The position numbers and the translations under genes were made by a program. The notes beneath the pieces were generated by a model. That model had not been told where the DNA came from. It was given only the letters and a program-made list of their open reading frames with translations, and did no database searches. Positions 34,087 through 45,140 of a stretch of DNA of 64,000 nucleotides are shown one piece after another (the stretch's first letter is position 1; every line of letters begins with the position of its first letter). This DNA comes from Gigaspora margarita (Eukaryota > Glomeromycota > Glomeromycetes > Diversisporales > Gigasporaceae): contig WTPW01000329.1 in assembly GCA_009809945.1 (NCBI GenBank), forward strand, positions 62,001 to 126,000, read 5' to 3'.

Positions 34087-34742
34087 TCCCTTAATTTGAA
34101 AAGTTTGCAGACAAATTTGCCTGCATAATTACTATAAATATATATCTGATCTACTTTTTTAATCATTTAAAATATTTAAATAAAATTTGGTATGATAATA
34201 TTTGAAAACAAGAATTATATTTTTGAATTATTTAATTTTATATTATTAGACAAAAAGTTTATGTTGCTTATAAGCTAAAAATATTGAATTTTAAAGAAAT
34301 TTTTTAATCAAAAAAATAATTTACAATATCTTGGCGAATTCTTTAAATATTGGTTTTAAAAATATAGTTCCTAATACAATATTGTAGTTTATATAAAGGA
34401 TTACAACTTTTATTATTGCATTTTAAATGATTTACTTGTAAAAATTAAGACTTGTATTAGAAGCAAAAATTTTTTTTATAGATGGAAACATATAAAATTT
34501 GAGAAAACCTAAAGAAAAAATTTTTTAGTAAAAGTTCCAAGACAAAAACTTTAAACTTTTATTACACCAAAGTTTTTTAATAATTTTAAAAAATTTTTAT
34601 AATAAAGTTGATAAAACAGAACTAAAATTATATTTTTTAATTAGAAAGTATATAGCTAAAATTAATATTTAAAGTTTTATTTAAAAAATTTAAAATTTTA
34701 AAATTTATGCAGGCAAATATGCCTGTATAACAAATTAAGGGA
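34087..34742. mobile_element. TA-flanked TIR element
   Basis: TCCCTTAATTTGAAAAGTTT on the left and ACAAATTAAGGGA on the right are inverted, with CAAATTTGCCTGCATAA and TTATGCAGGCAAATATGCC as an inner inverted pair. TA occurs at 34085-34086 and 34743-34744. The interior is AT-rich and non-coding; length 656 bp. Confidence 0.7.
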
Positions 34743-34800
34743 TAACAATTAACAGATCTTTAACGATTACATAGTGTTTTGACTCGTCACCGAGTAAAAA

Positions 34801-35656
34801 NNNNNNNNNNNNNNNNNNNNNNNNNNNNNNNNNNNNNNNNNNNNNNNNNNNNNNNNNNNNNNNNNNNNNNNNNNNNNNNNNNNNNNNNNNNNNNNNNNNN
34901 NNNNNNNNNNNNNNNNNNNNNNNNNNNNNNNNNNNNNNNNNNNNNNNNNNNNNNNNNNNNNNNNNNNNNNNNNNNNNNNNNNNNNNNNNNNNNNNNNNNN
35001 NNNNNNNNNNNNNNNNNNNNNNNNNNNNNNNNNNNNNNNNNNNNNNNNNNNNNNNNNNNNNNNNNNNNNNNNNNNNNNNNNNNNNNNNNNNNNNNNNNNN
35101 NNNNNNNNNNNNNNNNNNNNNNNNNNNNNNNNNNNNNNNNNNNNNNNNNNNNNNNNNNNNNNNNNNNNNNNNNNNNNNNNNNNNNNNNNNNNNNNNNNNN
35201 NNNNNNNNNNNNNNNNNNNNNNNNNNNNNNNNNNNNNNNNNNNNNNNNNNNNNNNNNNNNNNNNNNNNNNNNNNNNNNNNNNNNNNNNNNNNNNNNNNNN
35301 NNNNNNNNNNNNNNNNNNNNNNNNNNNNNNNNNNNNNNNNNNNNNNNNNNNNNNNNNNNNNNNNNNNNNNNNNNNNNNNNNNNNNNNNNNNNNNNNNNNN
35401 NNNNNNNNNNNNNNNNNNNNNNNNNNNNNNNNNNNNNNNNNNNNNNNNNNNNNNNNNNNNNNNNNNNNNNNNNNNNNNNNNNNNNNNNNNNNNNNNNNNN
35501 NNNNNNNNNNNNNNNNNNNNNNNNNNNNNNNNNNNNNNNNNNNNNNNNNNNNNNNNNNNNNNNNNNNNNNNNNNNNNNNNNNNNNNNNNNNNNNNNNNNN
35601 NNNNNNNNNNNNNNNNNNNNNNNNNNNNNNNNNNNNNNNNNNNNNNNNNNNNNNNN
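34801..35656. other. Assembly gap (856 N)
   Basis: Undetermined bases between the element at 34087 and repeat block 2. Open frames that cross it are artefacts. Confidence 1.
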
Positions 35657-36170
35657 TATTCTGCCAATTTGTGAGGAAAATAACATAGGTTTTTTGACAC
35701 TTTGCAAGCAAACCCAAACTTTTTCGCCACTTTGCAAGAATATATACAAATTGATTTTAGCAATTTCTATCACGAACTCTATATCAGAGAATGAAGATTT
35801 GGGGTTTTATTTTTTTTTATTCAGTTTGCTTACATTCTGTTTTTTTTTGTTTGTTTTCTTTTTACTTATTTTTTTAATTTTTATTTTTTTATTATTCTGA
35901 TACATTGCGAAAACCTTTAATGATTTCTAAATTATAAGAAATGAACTCTTACTTTAGGAAAATAGAGATTTGGGGCTTTGTTTTTTTTTATTTAGTTTGC
36001 TTACATTTTTGTTTTTTGTTTGTTTTTCTTTTTTTTTTTACTTATTTTTTTATTTTTACTTTATTTATTTCCGACTTTCTTTGAAACTTTGCAATAAAAT
36101 GATCTGACTTTTCTCATATTTTACAAGAACACCAACTCTAACTTCTTCGGCACTTTGCAAGAAGTAGTAA
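35657..36170. repeat. GGCACTTTGCAAGAAC-type repeat block 2
   Basis: Contains TTTTGACACTTTGCAAGCAA, TTCGCCACTTTGCAAGAA and CTTCGGCACTTTGCAAGAA separated by T-tracts and a TTTGGGGYTTTRTTTTTTT stretch that also occurs at 24930. It is a relocated copy of the block at 24330-25320, beginning directly at the gap edge. Confidence 0.6.
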
Positions 36171-37480
36171 ATATGAGCAAATATAATAGTAGATGCAAAA
36201 TGCGAAAGTAGTTGAAAATTATTACTATTTTTTTGTTTTTGTTTTTTATTTTGTTATTTTTTTTGTTATTTTTTTTTGGTTTTTCATTTTTTTTATAATA
36301 ATATATAATTTTTTTATGTTTAAGCAATCCTGTCTTTATTATTTCAGAGTTAAGTACAATGGTGCTATTGCAAAATACCTGATATGATAATACTGCCATA
36401 CCCTTCATTTCACAATAAAGACTTATCCGGTTACCGAAGTACCTAAATGCAATCTGCAGCAACAACTATTTTCTCCTTAAAAACTTTAGCAATGCATGCC
36501 TCTGATTTTTAAATCACTATTGGCAGTTGTTAGTCTTGTCAAGATTGCTAACTTTTCCTTAATCTTCCTTACCTAGCCTCTAGAATAAGGAGACTTAAAG
36601 CCCTACCTTACGAACAAAAGGTGTTTATGAAACTAAAAGGGAAGTAAAAAAAAAAGTAATTCTACAAAACCTAAATGAAAACCAAAAACTAACTAAAACA
36701 AAAAAAGAGAAAAGAAAAGAAAGACAAAGAAAAGTCAGCAATCTTGACAAAGATTGTGATTACATTTAAAAATTATATAGACTGCATAAAGTATACTGCT
36801 ACTACTCTATTAAAGTACTATATGTAGAAAAAAAAAAGAACAAGAACGAACAAATACATCTAAAAATGCAATAATATGAGAATTTTCTAGATGGTTTTAT
36901 AAAGATTCCTGTTATGTCATTCATTGTTTATCTTGTGTGCAGTAAACGTGTTCCACTCCTGATATTAACAATTCTGTTTTGGTAGACGTATAACCCAAAT
37001 TGGAAACATTAAACACTGCCAATCTTTTGGAGGGGGTAAACTGGAAAGCCCACTTTGTTGAAAATACGACAAAAGCCAAAGAAACGAGAGGAAGGTATAC
37101 TATATTATAATAAGTTGGCAGAGTTACCTATATAAAAAAATATCTCTAACCTAATATTTACTTCTGCTAGAGCTTTCGTAAATTTTGACTGAACTCCAGG
37201 GCTTGTCTATTACTTCTTCACTTGGTAATATCATAGTCTTCTGCCAGGAGACCTCGCTTACAAGAGTTCAACTCTTTTTCAACTCTATTTCAGTTACAAC
37301 CAAAACATGCAATTAATGATCTTTAGTTCTAGCTAATACTGGTGAAGTTCTGTTTTAGTTAGGCATATTATCTATATAGTTTTTGTAGGTTGGCATTTGT
37401 AAAAAAATGGTATGAGAGATCATCAGAAAGAGTGTATATGATGATTTTTATTGATAATAATATATAATAAAAATATGTAA
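36171..37480. other. Non-coding, unique-looking stretch
   Basis: 36380-37420 has fewer T-runs and a base composition nearer that of genes, and includes GTTATGTCATTCATTG and CAGGAGACCTCGCTTAC segments. No frame longer than a few dozen codons shows a domain. It may include an untranslated or decayed gene region. Confidence 0.3.
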
Positions 37481-37483
37481 TAT

Positions 37484-37808
37484 AATATGAATTTTACTAA
37501 ATCTCACCAGCGGTGATTATTATCACTCTATAATAAACTTTTTAAAAAATTGAGATTAGGGGTTAGGTTAGGATTAGATTTAGGTTTAGAAAAGCATATT
37601 ATATGTAAAATTTTGTGCTAAAAACTTTTACTTAGTGCCCGAAGATAAGTTATTATAGTAAAATATTTTGTTGTCAAAGATTTTTTAGATTTTTTCTTAG
37701 TTTCATTATTTTTTGATTTTGTTTTAGTTACACAAGATTCTACAATCTAATTGGTTGAACATATGAGTAGTGATGATCATCACAAGTGAGATTTAGCAAA
37801 ACTCATAT
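37484..37808. mobile_element. TIR element (MITE)
   Basis: ATATGAATTTTACTAAATCT on the left and AGATTTAGCAAAACTCATAT on the right are inverted, continuing through CACC-GTGATTATTATCAC and GTGATGATCATCAC. The interior includes a GGTTAGGATTAGATTTAGG stretch. Non-coding. Confidence 0.65.
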
Positions 37809-37929
37809 AATATAATATATAATAATAATAAATAAATAAATAATTTTATATTAAATTGCGAAAACTTGCAAATATTGATTAAAAATATATATTTAATTTA
37901 AAATATAATATCTAATAATAATAGACAAG

Positions 37930-38262
37930 TATCATTTATCGCCATGGCGATGACATCGCCAGTTCCTGATTGACCAATCATTTTGCTTGTTTTGATTTTA
38001 CATTAATCAAAACAAAACAAATAGTAGTGGGTTATGATTAGGGTTAGGGTTTGGTAGCTGCGATAGTTAGAAGCCCCTAACCCAAAATTTCGCAAGGAAT
38101 TTTTTTTGCTAAGAAAAAAGGGTAGTTTCATAGTCAAAATTTTAAGTTAGAAGCGATTTTTTAAAAAAAAGTTGTTTCGTTTCGATTTCACATTACACCT
38201 GATCCTGCATCCTGATTGGTCAATCAGAGGTGGTAATGCATTGCCATAGTGATGAATGATAA
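37930..38262. mobile_element. TIR element with CCATGGCGATG ends
   Basis: TATCATTTATCGCCATGGCG on the left and TGCCATAGTGATGAATGATA on the right are inverted, followed inward by TGATTGACCAATCA and TGATTGGTCAATCA. TTAGGGTTAGGGTTT occurs inside and is incidental. Similar ends are seen near 320-660. Confidence 0.6.
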
Positions 38263-38379
38263 CTCTCATACTTATAAATAAAAAAATAAAATTTTATAAT
38301 AAATTGCGAAACCTTGCGAAAACATGTAAAACATTTAAAAATTTGCAAAAAGCATAATTATATGAATATAATAATTATT

Positions 38380-38620
38380 AATTGATATCATATTAGATAT
38401 ATATTGATTACTATTACTATTGATAATAATCGGCAAGAGTGTTAATTATCGATATATATCTGGTTAATCAATATATATCTAGTAGATATATATCGATTAA
38501 CCAGATATATATCGATTACTATCACTATCGATAATAATCGGCAGGAGTATTAATCATCGATATATATCTTACCGGTTAGTAATCAATATATATCTATATA
38601 TAAAATTTGCCAATGTATAT
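38380..38620. repeat. GATATATATCGATTA repeat patch
   Basis: CGATATATATCT and its complement recur about ten times. ACTATTGATAATAATCGGCA (near 38412) and CTATCGATAATAATCGGCA (near 38526) are 114 bp apart, a two-unit direct repeat. No gene is seen. Confidence 0.55.
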
Positions 38621-38674
38621 CATACTGCATACACTTTTGCTTCATTAAATTTTATATTTTTTTCTTTATAATAG

Positions 38675-38745
38675 GTCATACATTTCGTCGTAATCATTTA
38701 AAATGTTCCTTCTATCGTTCTGGTAATAATAAGAATAAAAATAAA

Positions 38746-38783
<38 letters not shown>

Positions 38784-39413
38784 GGTCATGACATTTATTA
38801 CGTAATATCTATTTACTATAGAGGCTTACCCCACCCCACCTAAGACCAATCAAAATGCTCAATTTTGTTATACAAAAAAATATATTTATCTCATATTTTG
38901 TTATATTTATAGTTAAATAATTCTTGATTTTGATTGGCTAGTAGTCTAGCTTGTGTAATATAAGATTTCATCTGATCTCCCACCCCTAAAATATTAAGTA
39001 ATAAATGTCATTGCTCTAATAATAATAATAATAATAATAATAATATTGAAGAAGTTAAAAGGTAAAAAAAAAATTATTTTTTTTTTATATAAATTTAGTT
39101 ATTAAAATTATTATAGATTGAGAAAAGAATTAGCTAAAGTAAAGAAAGTATTAAAGAAGAAAAAAGATAAACTAGCTTATTTGAGAACAGTTCCATTAGT
39201 TCTGGGTTTTGAACAATCATATGATCTTAGATATAGAGCGGAGGAAGATGAAGATGAAGAAATAGAGAAAGAGGAAGAAGAAAAAAAAGAAGAAGAGGAA
39301 AGTGAAATTGAAAGTATAGAGAAAGTTGTTAATATGGAAGATGAGAAAGAAGAAGTAGGTAAAGAAGATGAAAATAATGATAAAGAAATTATTGTAATTG
39401 ATGATGATTAATA
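38675..39413 (+). pseudogene. Poly-Asn, coiled-coil, acidic-tail gene interrupted by a MITE
   Basis: After an acceptor at 38673-38674 the frame reads GHTFRRNHLKCSFYRSG, then NNKNKNKN and a poly-Asn run (AAT codons to 38781). A 233-bp MITE follows. The AAT run resumes at 39018 and continues NNIEEVK. A 55-bp intron (39062-39116, GTAAAA...TTATAG) leads to RLRKELAKVKKVLKKKKDK, LAYLRTVPLVLGFEQSYDLR and an acidic tail ending EIIVIDDD with a stop at 39411-39413. The element plus one TAA is 236 bp, so it shifts frame and adds stops. The basic segment should form a coiled coil. No family is recognised, and upstream exons are not found. If the MITE were transcribed and spliced out, the gene might still be functional; that is not shown. 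Confidence 0.6.
38784..39016. mobile_element. Tourist-like (PIF/Harbinger-type) MITE in a coding AAT tract
   Basis: Inverted ends GGTCATGACATTTATTACGT on the left and the complement of GAGCAATGACATTTATTAC on the right are flanked by TAA (38781-38783 and 39017-39019), the usual PIF/Harbinger target. Flanks are AAT repeats, so the exact duplication cannot be proved. GAGGCTTACCCCACCCC inside resembles the outer element near 22850 and 5215. Confidence 0.7.
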
Positions 39414-39444
39414 ATAGTTAAATTGTTTGTATTTATATATATAT

Positions 39445-39449
<5 letters not shown>

Positions 39450-39487
<38 letters not shown>
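39450..39487. repeat. Poly-T tract
   Basis: An uninterrupted run of about 38 T begins 36 bp after the stop of the preceding gene. It may be slippage-prone and could be a remnant of a reverse-oriented retroposon tail. Confidence 0.9.
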
Positions 39488-39488
<1 letters not shown>

Positions 39489-39499
39489 TTTTTAAATAA

Positions 39500-39996
39500 A
39501 ATATAAAAGTAATAAATAAAATAAAAAAAATAGAAGTTGTAAAAAAAATAAAGTTGTGTATATATATTCTATTGGTTAGAATATATAATGCTTTGATAAA
39601 AATAAGTTTGAAAGAAAAATAATAATTTTTAATCAAAATTAAATTGTAAATATAAATTAGTTTGATGAAAGCATAAAGTGAAAATTTAAAAAATATAATC
39701 AAAAAAAAAAATTATTTGCAAAAAAAAAAAAAATATATCAATTAAAAAAATAATTAAAAGAAACTTAAAATCTTTGAATTAATTTGACGAAAAGTGAACA
39801 AAAATTTAAAAGGTATAATTGATGAAGTAGCTACTAAAATTCATTTGCAATAGCAAATAAAATAATCATTCGAAAAGAAAAAAAAATTAATCAAAAGAAA
39901 ATAATTGTAAAAATATTAATACTTAATCAAAGTACTAATAAATAAAATCAAATAATAGATAGATAAAAGACTTGAATAAGAGTAGTTAACCAAAAT
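39500..39996. other. A-rich non-coding stretch
   Basis: Contains three related AAATTAATTTGACGAAA / AAATTAGTTTGATGAAAGCA segments (39655, 39775 and near 39815) with ATTTAAAAGGTATAAT, a degenerate repeat of about 120 bp. No gene is seen. Confidence 0.4.
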
Positions 39997-39997
39997 A

Positions 39998-40282
39998 TAG
40001 GGTTCCGCAATTTGATTTGATCTTCAAATATATGAATCAAATATTTGATCAAAATCAAATTCAAATTTGACTATATTTGATTTGATCAAATTCAAATCTG
40101 GCCAAATTTGATTTGATTTGACAAATATTTGATTTGATTTGAAAATTACTATTAAAAATTCAAATTTAAATCAAATTCAAATCCAAATATTTGAATCAAA
40201 TCAAATTCAAATCAGGGTCAATTTGATTTGATAAATTTAAATTGATCCAATATTTGATTTGATTTGAATTTGAGGAACCCTA
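39998..40282. mobile_element. hAT-like MITE, family D copy 2
   Basis: The ends TAGGGTTCCG and GAGGAACCCTA are inverted, with exact 8-bp duplication CCAAAATA at 39990-39997 and 40283-40290. The interior is made of TTTGATTTGATTTGA units, as in copy 1 but in the opposite orientation. Confidence 0.95.
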
Positions 40283-40290
40283 CCAAAATA

Positions 40291-40910
40291 TAATGATGAA
40301 TTAAGAGGAATAAAATAAATAATCCATATATTCACATTAAATACAAAGCTTTATCAAGCCTCAATTCACCAAGAATTGAAAAAAAATAATAAAAATAAAA
40401 ATTCAAGATTCCTGTCTTAATTCAAAATTGGATTAAAAAAATGTAATAATAATTAAAAATTCTAAGCATTATAGCTAAAAAATTAGATAAAAATTCAAAA
40501 ATATAAATCCAAAAAAAAATAAAGAACCTTTATATGATGAATAAAGAGTTAAAAGATATAAAGAAAATAGCTTTATATATAAAAAATAATATCAATCTAG
40601 AAAAAAGATTCTTTTATATTCAATATTATTCAAATATGAATAGCAAAATTGTAAATAGGGCTCATGTTTCCTAAATATAAAAGAAAATTATAAAATAAAA
40701 ATAATAAAAAAAATTAAAGAAATTTAAAAAAAAATAAAATATCCATTGATCCAAGCTATTAAATCCAAAATCAAATCCAAAATCAAATTTTAATTCAAAA
40801 GAAAATAATAAAAATAAAAATTTTATAATTATTGAAGAAGAATTTTCAAGATTATAAGTAAATAAATTTTTATAATTATTTTGTTTAAGAATTAAATATA
40901 AAGTCATATT
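40291..40910. other. A-rich non-coding stretch
   Basis: Long runs of AAAATAATAAAAATAAAAATTC units. The 128-residue open frame on the minus strand is a Phe/Tyr-rich shadow of A-runs without domains. Confidence 0.4.
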
Positions 40911-40914
40911 CGCG

Positions 40915-41300
40915 AATTTTTGGAAGTTACTATTAAAAATTCCAAAAATCTTTAACAGTGAATAACTTTTGTTCCACTGGTTCGTTTTTGATGAAACAAC
41001 TACCAAAATGATCAAACCCAAAATCGTTAAAATCCAATCACTGGATCCAGAGATCATTAATGATTTGTATCACTTCGGATGTTTAAGGATTGAAAAAACC
41101 AATCCTTAAATACCTGAAGTGATACAAATCATTAACGATCTCTGGATCTAGTGATAGGGTTTTAAAAATTTTGGGTTTATTAGAATCGTCTCATCAATGT
41201 GATCATTTTGGTAGTTGTTTCATCAAAAACGAACCAGTGGAAAAAAAGTTATTTATTGTTAAAGTTTTTTGGAATTTTTAATAGTAAATTTCAAAAATCT
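40915..41300. repeat. Long hairpin element, family C copy 2
   Basis: Arms of about 185 bp are near-perfect reverse complements. The left has AATTTTTGGAAGTTACTATT, GGTTCGTTTTTGATGAAACA and TGATTTGTATCACTTC. The right mirrors these, meeting at TTGAAAAAACCAATCC (near 41097). It shares internal motifs with the hairpin at 22440-22792. Confidence 0.85.
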
Positions 41301-41623
41301 GTGGATATGGTTATAAGAATTTGATAAAGTATATTTTGTTTTAAAAGTCTTTTTTGTTTTCTTTGTTTCCAAAAATAATAAACTTTAGAATTAAAGAAAA
41401 AATATTTCAAATAAAAAACTTTTTCTGGAACTGATTATCAAAACAAAAAATTAGGAAAATAAACACCATATGTCAAGAGTTTTAATTATTAAACAACCAT
41501 TAACTGGGCCCTCTGGGCTAATTAGATGAACAACCTGTTCTCCAAAGAATAGCTGACAAGATAACTAAAAGGAAAAGACCCATCACCCTTTCCATACTAA
41601 GAATTTTTCTTGACTTCCTTGCG

Positions 41624-44088
41624 ATGATATCATACAACCAGAGCACATCAAATGATATAATACAGGATATCTATCCTTCCTCTCTAGAAGCTATACAAAT
41701 TGACACAGTGCACAATGCAACAATATTCCTATTCCCACCGCTTATACATACTAAAGTAACTGCTAACTTTAACAAAACCGTTCCGCTTGTTCTTGCCTCT
41801 AAAATTTTTACAAAATTTTCTTCAAAAAGTGGTAATATGAGCTCACCCCCATCAAACCCACTGCTGCCATCACCTGATGACCCTGTCAAAACAACTGTGG
41901 GAGAAACACAGTCCACTCTAGTACCTGAATCAACCAGATCGATGCTTTTGGATAGCGGAAACCAATTTACCCTGCTGCACCCACTTAGGGAATCACCTGA
42001 TTATGACGACATAACAAACGTGGAAAAAATACAGATCACCACCTGAGGACCTGACTCACCATTTATAGAAAACAACTCAGGAACTGATCACATATTATTG
42101 CAAATCCCTACTAGCCCAATAGTTCACCTGACACAATCTTTCTAGCTTTCTGACCCCAACTCTTGGGCTCTCTCGACCGAATTGATCAGCCAACAATCAG
42201 TACAAAACAATGATCTATTGAACTTGAATAAGGATAGAATGGAAACAGAATCCAGCAAAACTATAGAATCAACACCTCTTTCACCAAAGCTATTATATAA
42301 CAAACTATCGTCTGATTGAAAACCTGCCAAACTCTATCAACTATACAGTAAAGCACACACACGTCAGAAGATTGAAACACCAGATTGGTGCATTGGGCAT
42401 GCTGAAAGTGAGAGCACGGCAACGCCTACGTCACTTAGATTCAACATTTTGGATCTACGAAAAGATCATAGCAGCTTTTGACGCTATAGAGAAACTAGAA
42501 AAATTCTTGAAACATAAACTAATGACGCACCCAACTGCTCTAAATATACCAATAGCTATAAACTCAAAACTAAAATATCTTGACATGGCTTTCTTTCATT
42601 CCTTCTCTCGAACAAAGGATACTTAACCCGCACATCAAGTCGAATTCAACACCTTATTTCAAATGGCACTTGAAAAATACAAAAGACAACATGATAAGAA
42701 CTTTATCAACAAAAACAACTAAGTACAAATCCACAGTAAATTAAGAGCAAAACTTGCCATAGATTTCATGACCAATGCAGACTTCCTCCTAATGAAACTG
42801 CATAACTGCACTAGATTAATATACTATTGTCTCAATTTTGCACAAATCAAACCTGTGATCTCATTTGAAATGACTTGTTCTTGCTTACTGAGTGTACACG
42901 CAGAATTATTAGAACCTTTACCACTTTCCCCACTGTCAATAGACCATGCTATACACGAATCACTCCCATATGCCATCCCTATACAGAATAGGATAAATAC
43001 CGGACTGGTAGTAACTGCCCTCAGAAAGGTCTTTTTTCGCTTTTGACCAACTACCAGACAACTACTTCATCCACATATTACAAGATATTCCAGAAAGCCT
43101 CTTAGACCTACATGACTCCTTTCAGAGAATATTTCCAATCAATGAATACTAGGGTTTCGCAATTTGATTTGAGCCTCAAATATTTGAATCAAATATTTGA
43201 TCAAATTCAAATTCAACTATATTTGATTTGATCAAATTCAAACCTGGCCAATTTGATTTGATTTGACAAATATTTGATTTGATTTAAAAATTACTATTAA
43301 AAATTCAAATTCAAATCAAATTCAATCCAAATATTTGAATCAAATCAAATTCAAATCAGGGTCAATTTGATTTGATCAAATTCAAATTGACCCAATATTT
43401 GATTTGATTTGAATTTGAGAAACCCTACTGAACATGCAGCACTAGCAAAACTCTCAACTTACAGGATGAATCTAAAACAACACTACATATTTGACTAAAT
43501 TCCTGTCTCATACTTTAACCTACCAAAGGAAAAGGAACATTTCCCGTTTACTTCACAGGACTTGAATTCTGCAACCCGTCACCTATTTCTCTGTGCGCCT
43601 AAAACCGAAGAAGAGTTCAAAAACTTAGTTACAACCCTACGCAAATACTACTCTTTCAAATGAATCCCCAAAGACTACTTCTTACAAAAATTAAAACTAC
43701 CTGCAGACCTACTAAAAATATGCACCAAGAGAACATACAGTTTTCTGATCAATGATGTTCCTACGGCTAAAACATTTTTGGCGAAGATAGAACCACTATA
43801 CAGATTTGGAATCCCTCTTCTGCTTGAATACATAACGGTAAACCCCACTAATAAACTACTATTACTGGAAGAACTGACTCATATTACTGCAGTTCACATC
43901 AATACACCTATTCACTCACTAAAAATTCTGGTAGAGCCAGCCCGGGCACTTAGGACATATTACTTCTTCTACAAAATACCACCTTCATGAATTGAGATAC
44001 CAGAGAAAATATCAGCACAAAGTGACAAACTGGCCCTATTCACAGACCTATTGACAGCTATTGATGCAATCAAACAGATCCTGAATTA
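41624..44088 (+). pseudogene. LINE ORF1-like region
   Basis: Open pieces at 41624-42046, 42372-42626, 42768-43046 and 43778-43990 lie in the sense direction with LINE-like composition. The first is Ser/Pro/Thr-rich (SPPSNPLLPSPDDP). No nucleic-acid-binding knuckle or RRM is recognisable, so the ORF1 label comes from position before the endonuclease. Stops and frame changes separate all pieces, and 43150-43427 is a foreign insertion. Confidence 0.5.
43150..43427. mobile_element. hAT-like MITE, family D copy 3 (inside the LINE)
   Basis: The ends TAGGGTTTCGC and GAGAAACCCTA are inverted. Flanking 8-mers ATGAATAC and CTGAACAT match at 5 of 8, so the duplication is decayed. The interior follows copies 1 and 2 closely (278 bp). 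It entered the LINE after the LINE had inserted. Confidence 0.85.
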
Positions 44089-44417
44089 AATGAATTGTAG
44101 TTATCAATCTGAGCATACGAACAAATACAATCCACGGAGTTTTTACTACATAATTATTTCTCATTTAACACTCTACTTCTACACTTTATTACCATACCAG
44201 ACTTACCAGTACCAGAATGGGGCATACTGGATAATTACACTCTATACATATCTGGTGAAAAACACAAAATAATCATCCTATAGATCATAAATGAACAACT
44301 AACAAGAACTGTAGATATACTATCTCAGGAACAATCTGACAATATTACTAACCTTAACTTAGAAATCTCAAATACCTCTTCCCTGGGAACAGAATTACAC
44401 CAACTAACATTTTACAA

Positions 44418-45140
44418 CAAAGAACTCAATATTGTCATACATAATATCCAAGGCATGTCCAAGCTTGGAAAGATATATGACTAGATTGATTACTGCCTAG
44501 AATCCAATTTCCACATAGTTGCATTAACAGAAATTAAGCTCACCACCGCAAGAGCAGCTAACCTAACTAACACTCTTTACTATTTCTTCACCTTCAACTT
44601 TGAGACACAAAACCTGACTAACATAGGACCCAGCCTTGGCACTGCACTAATAGTGTATAACCAACTTCAACTATACATATACAACATTTAAACCCTACCT
44701 GGCACAGCAATATATGTAGACTTTTACTTCCCTGACAACAAAATGCACATAATCTCTACCTACTTGCCTTCAGCTACAAACCACCCTCAATTAAACCGAC
44801 AGACACAGGAAAAGGCGATTAGATGGTTTCATGAAGCAAAAAACAGAAACTGGGATGTAATCCTTTTAGGAGACTTCAATGCAAACATAATCAGAGACAA
44901 AAGACTTCCTCTATTCAAAAACCTACAAGCACTAAATGCCATGAGCCTTCTATCCTTTTACCACATTTCAGAACCCACTTGGACCAGTTCCACTACTAGT
45001 AGCCAGATTGATGTTATCTGGATAACTTCAGAAATGATCAAGATATTGACAAACCAATAATCACGGATGCAAAATTTATTACCAACAGTGACCATAAAAT
45101 CATACAGACTACCTGGCACATCGAAATTCACAAACAAAAT
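44418..45140 (+). pseudogene. LINE apurinic endonuclease domain
   Basis: Collinear motifs: ELNIVIHNIQGMSK, VALTEIKL (catalytic Glu), IISTYLPSATNHP, DVILLGDFNAN (Asp/Asn pair), TWTSSTTSSQIDVIWIT, then in a shifted frame FITNSDHKIIQTTW, which supplies the SDH motif. These are the standard APE signatures. In-frame stops occur near 44481 and 44689, and a frameshift precedes SDH, so the protein cannot be made intact. It would nick target DNA for target-primed reverse transcription. Confidence 0.85.

Noticed and set aside
38037..38058. TTAGGGTTAGGGTTT as telomere repeat
   Set aside because: Only about two units, inside a TIR element; the similar CTAACCC patches at 28400 are also too short and degenerate.
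39118..39411. A stand-alone small acidic protein starting at TTG 39118
   Set aside because: TTG is not a credible start here; an acceptor TTATAG at 39111-39116 and an in-frame upstream AAT exon show it is an internal or last exon.
40671..41057. 128-residue minus-strand frame
   Set aside because: Its N-terminal part lies in the hairpin arm and the remainder is Phe/Tyr-rich from A-runs.
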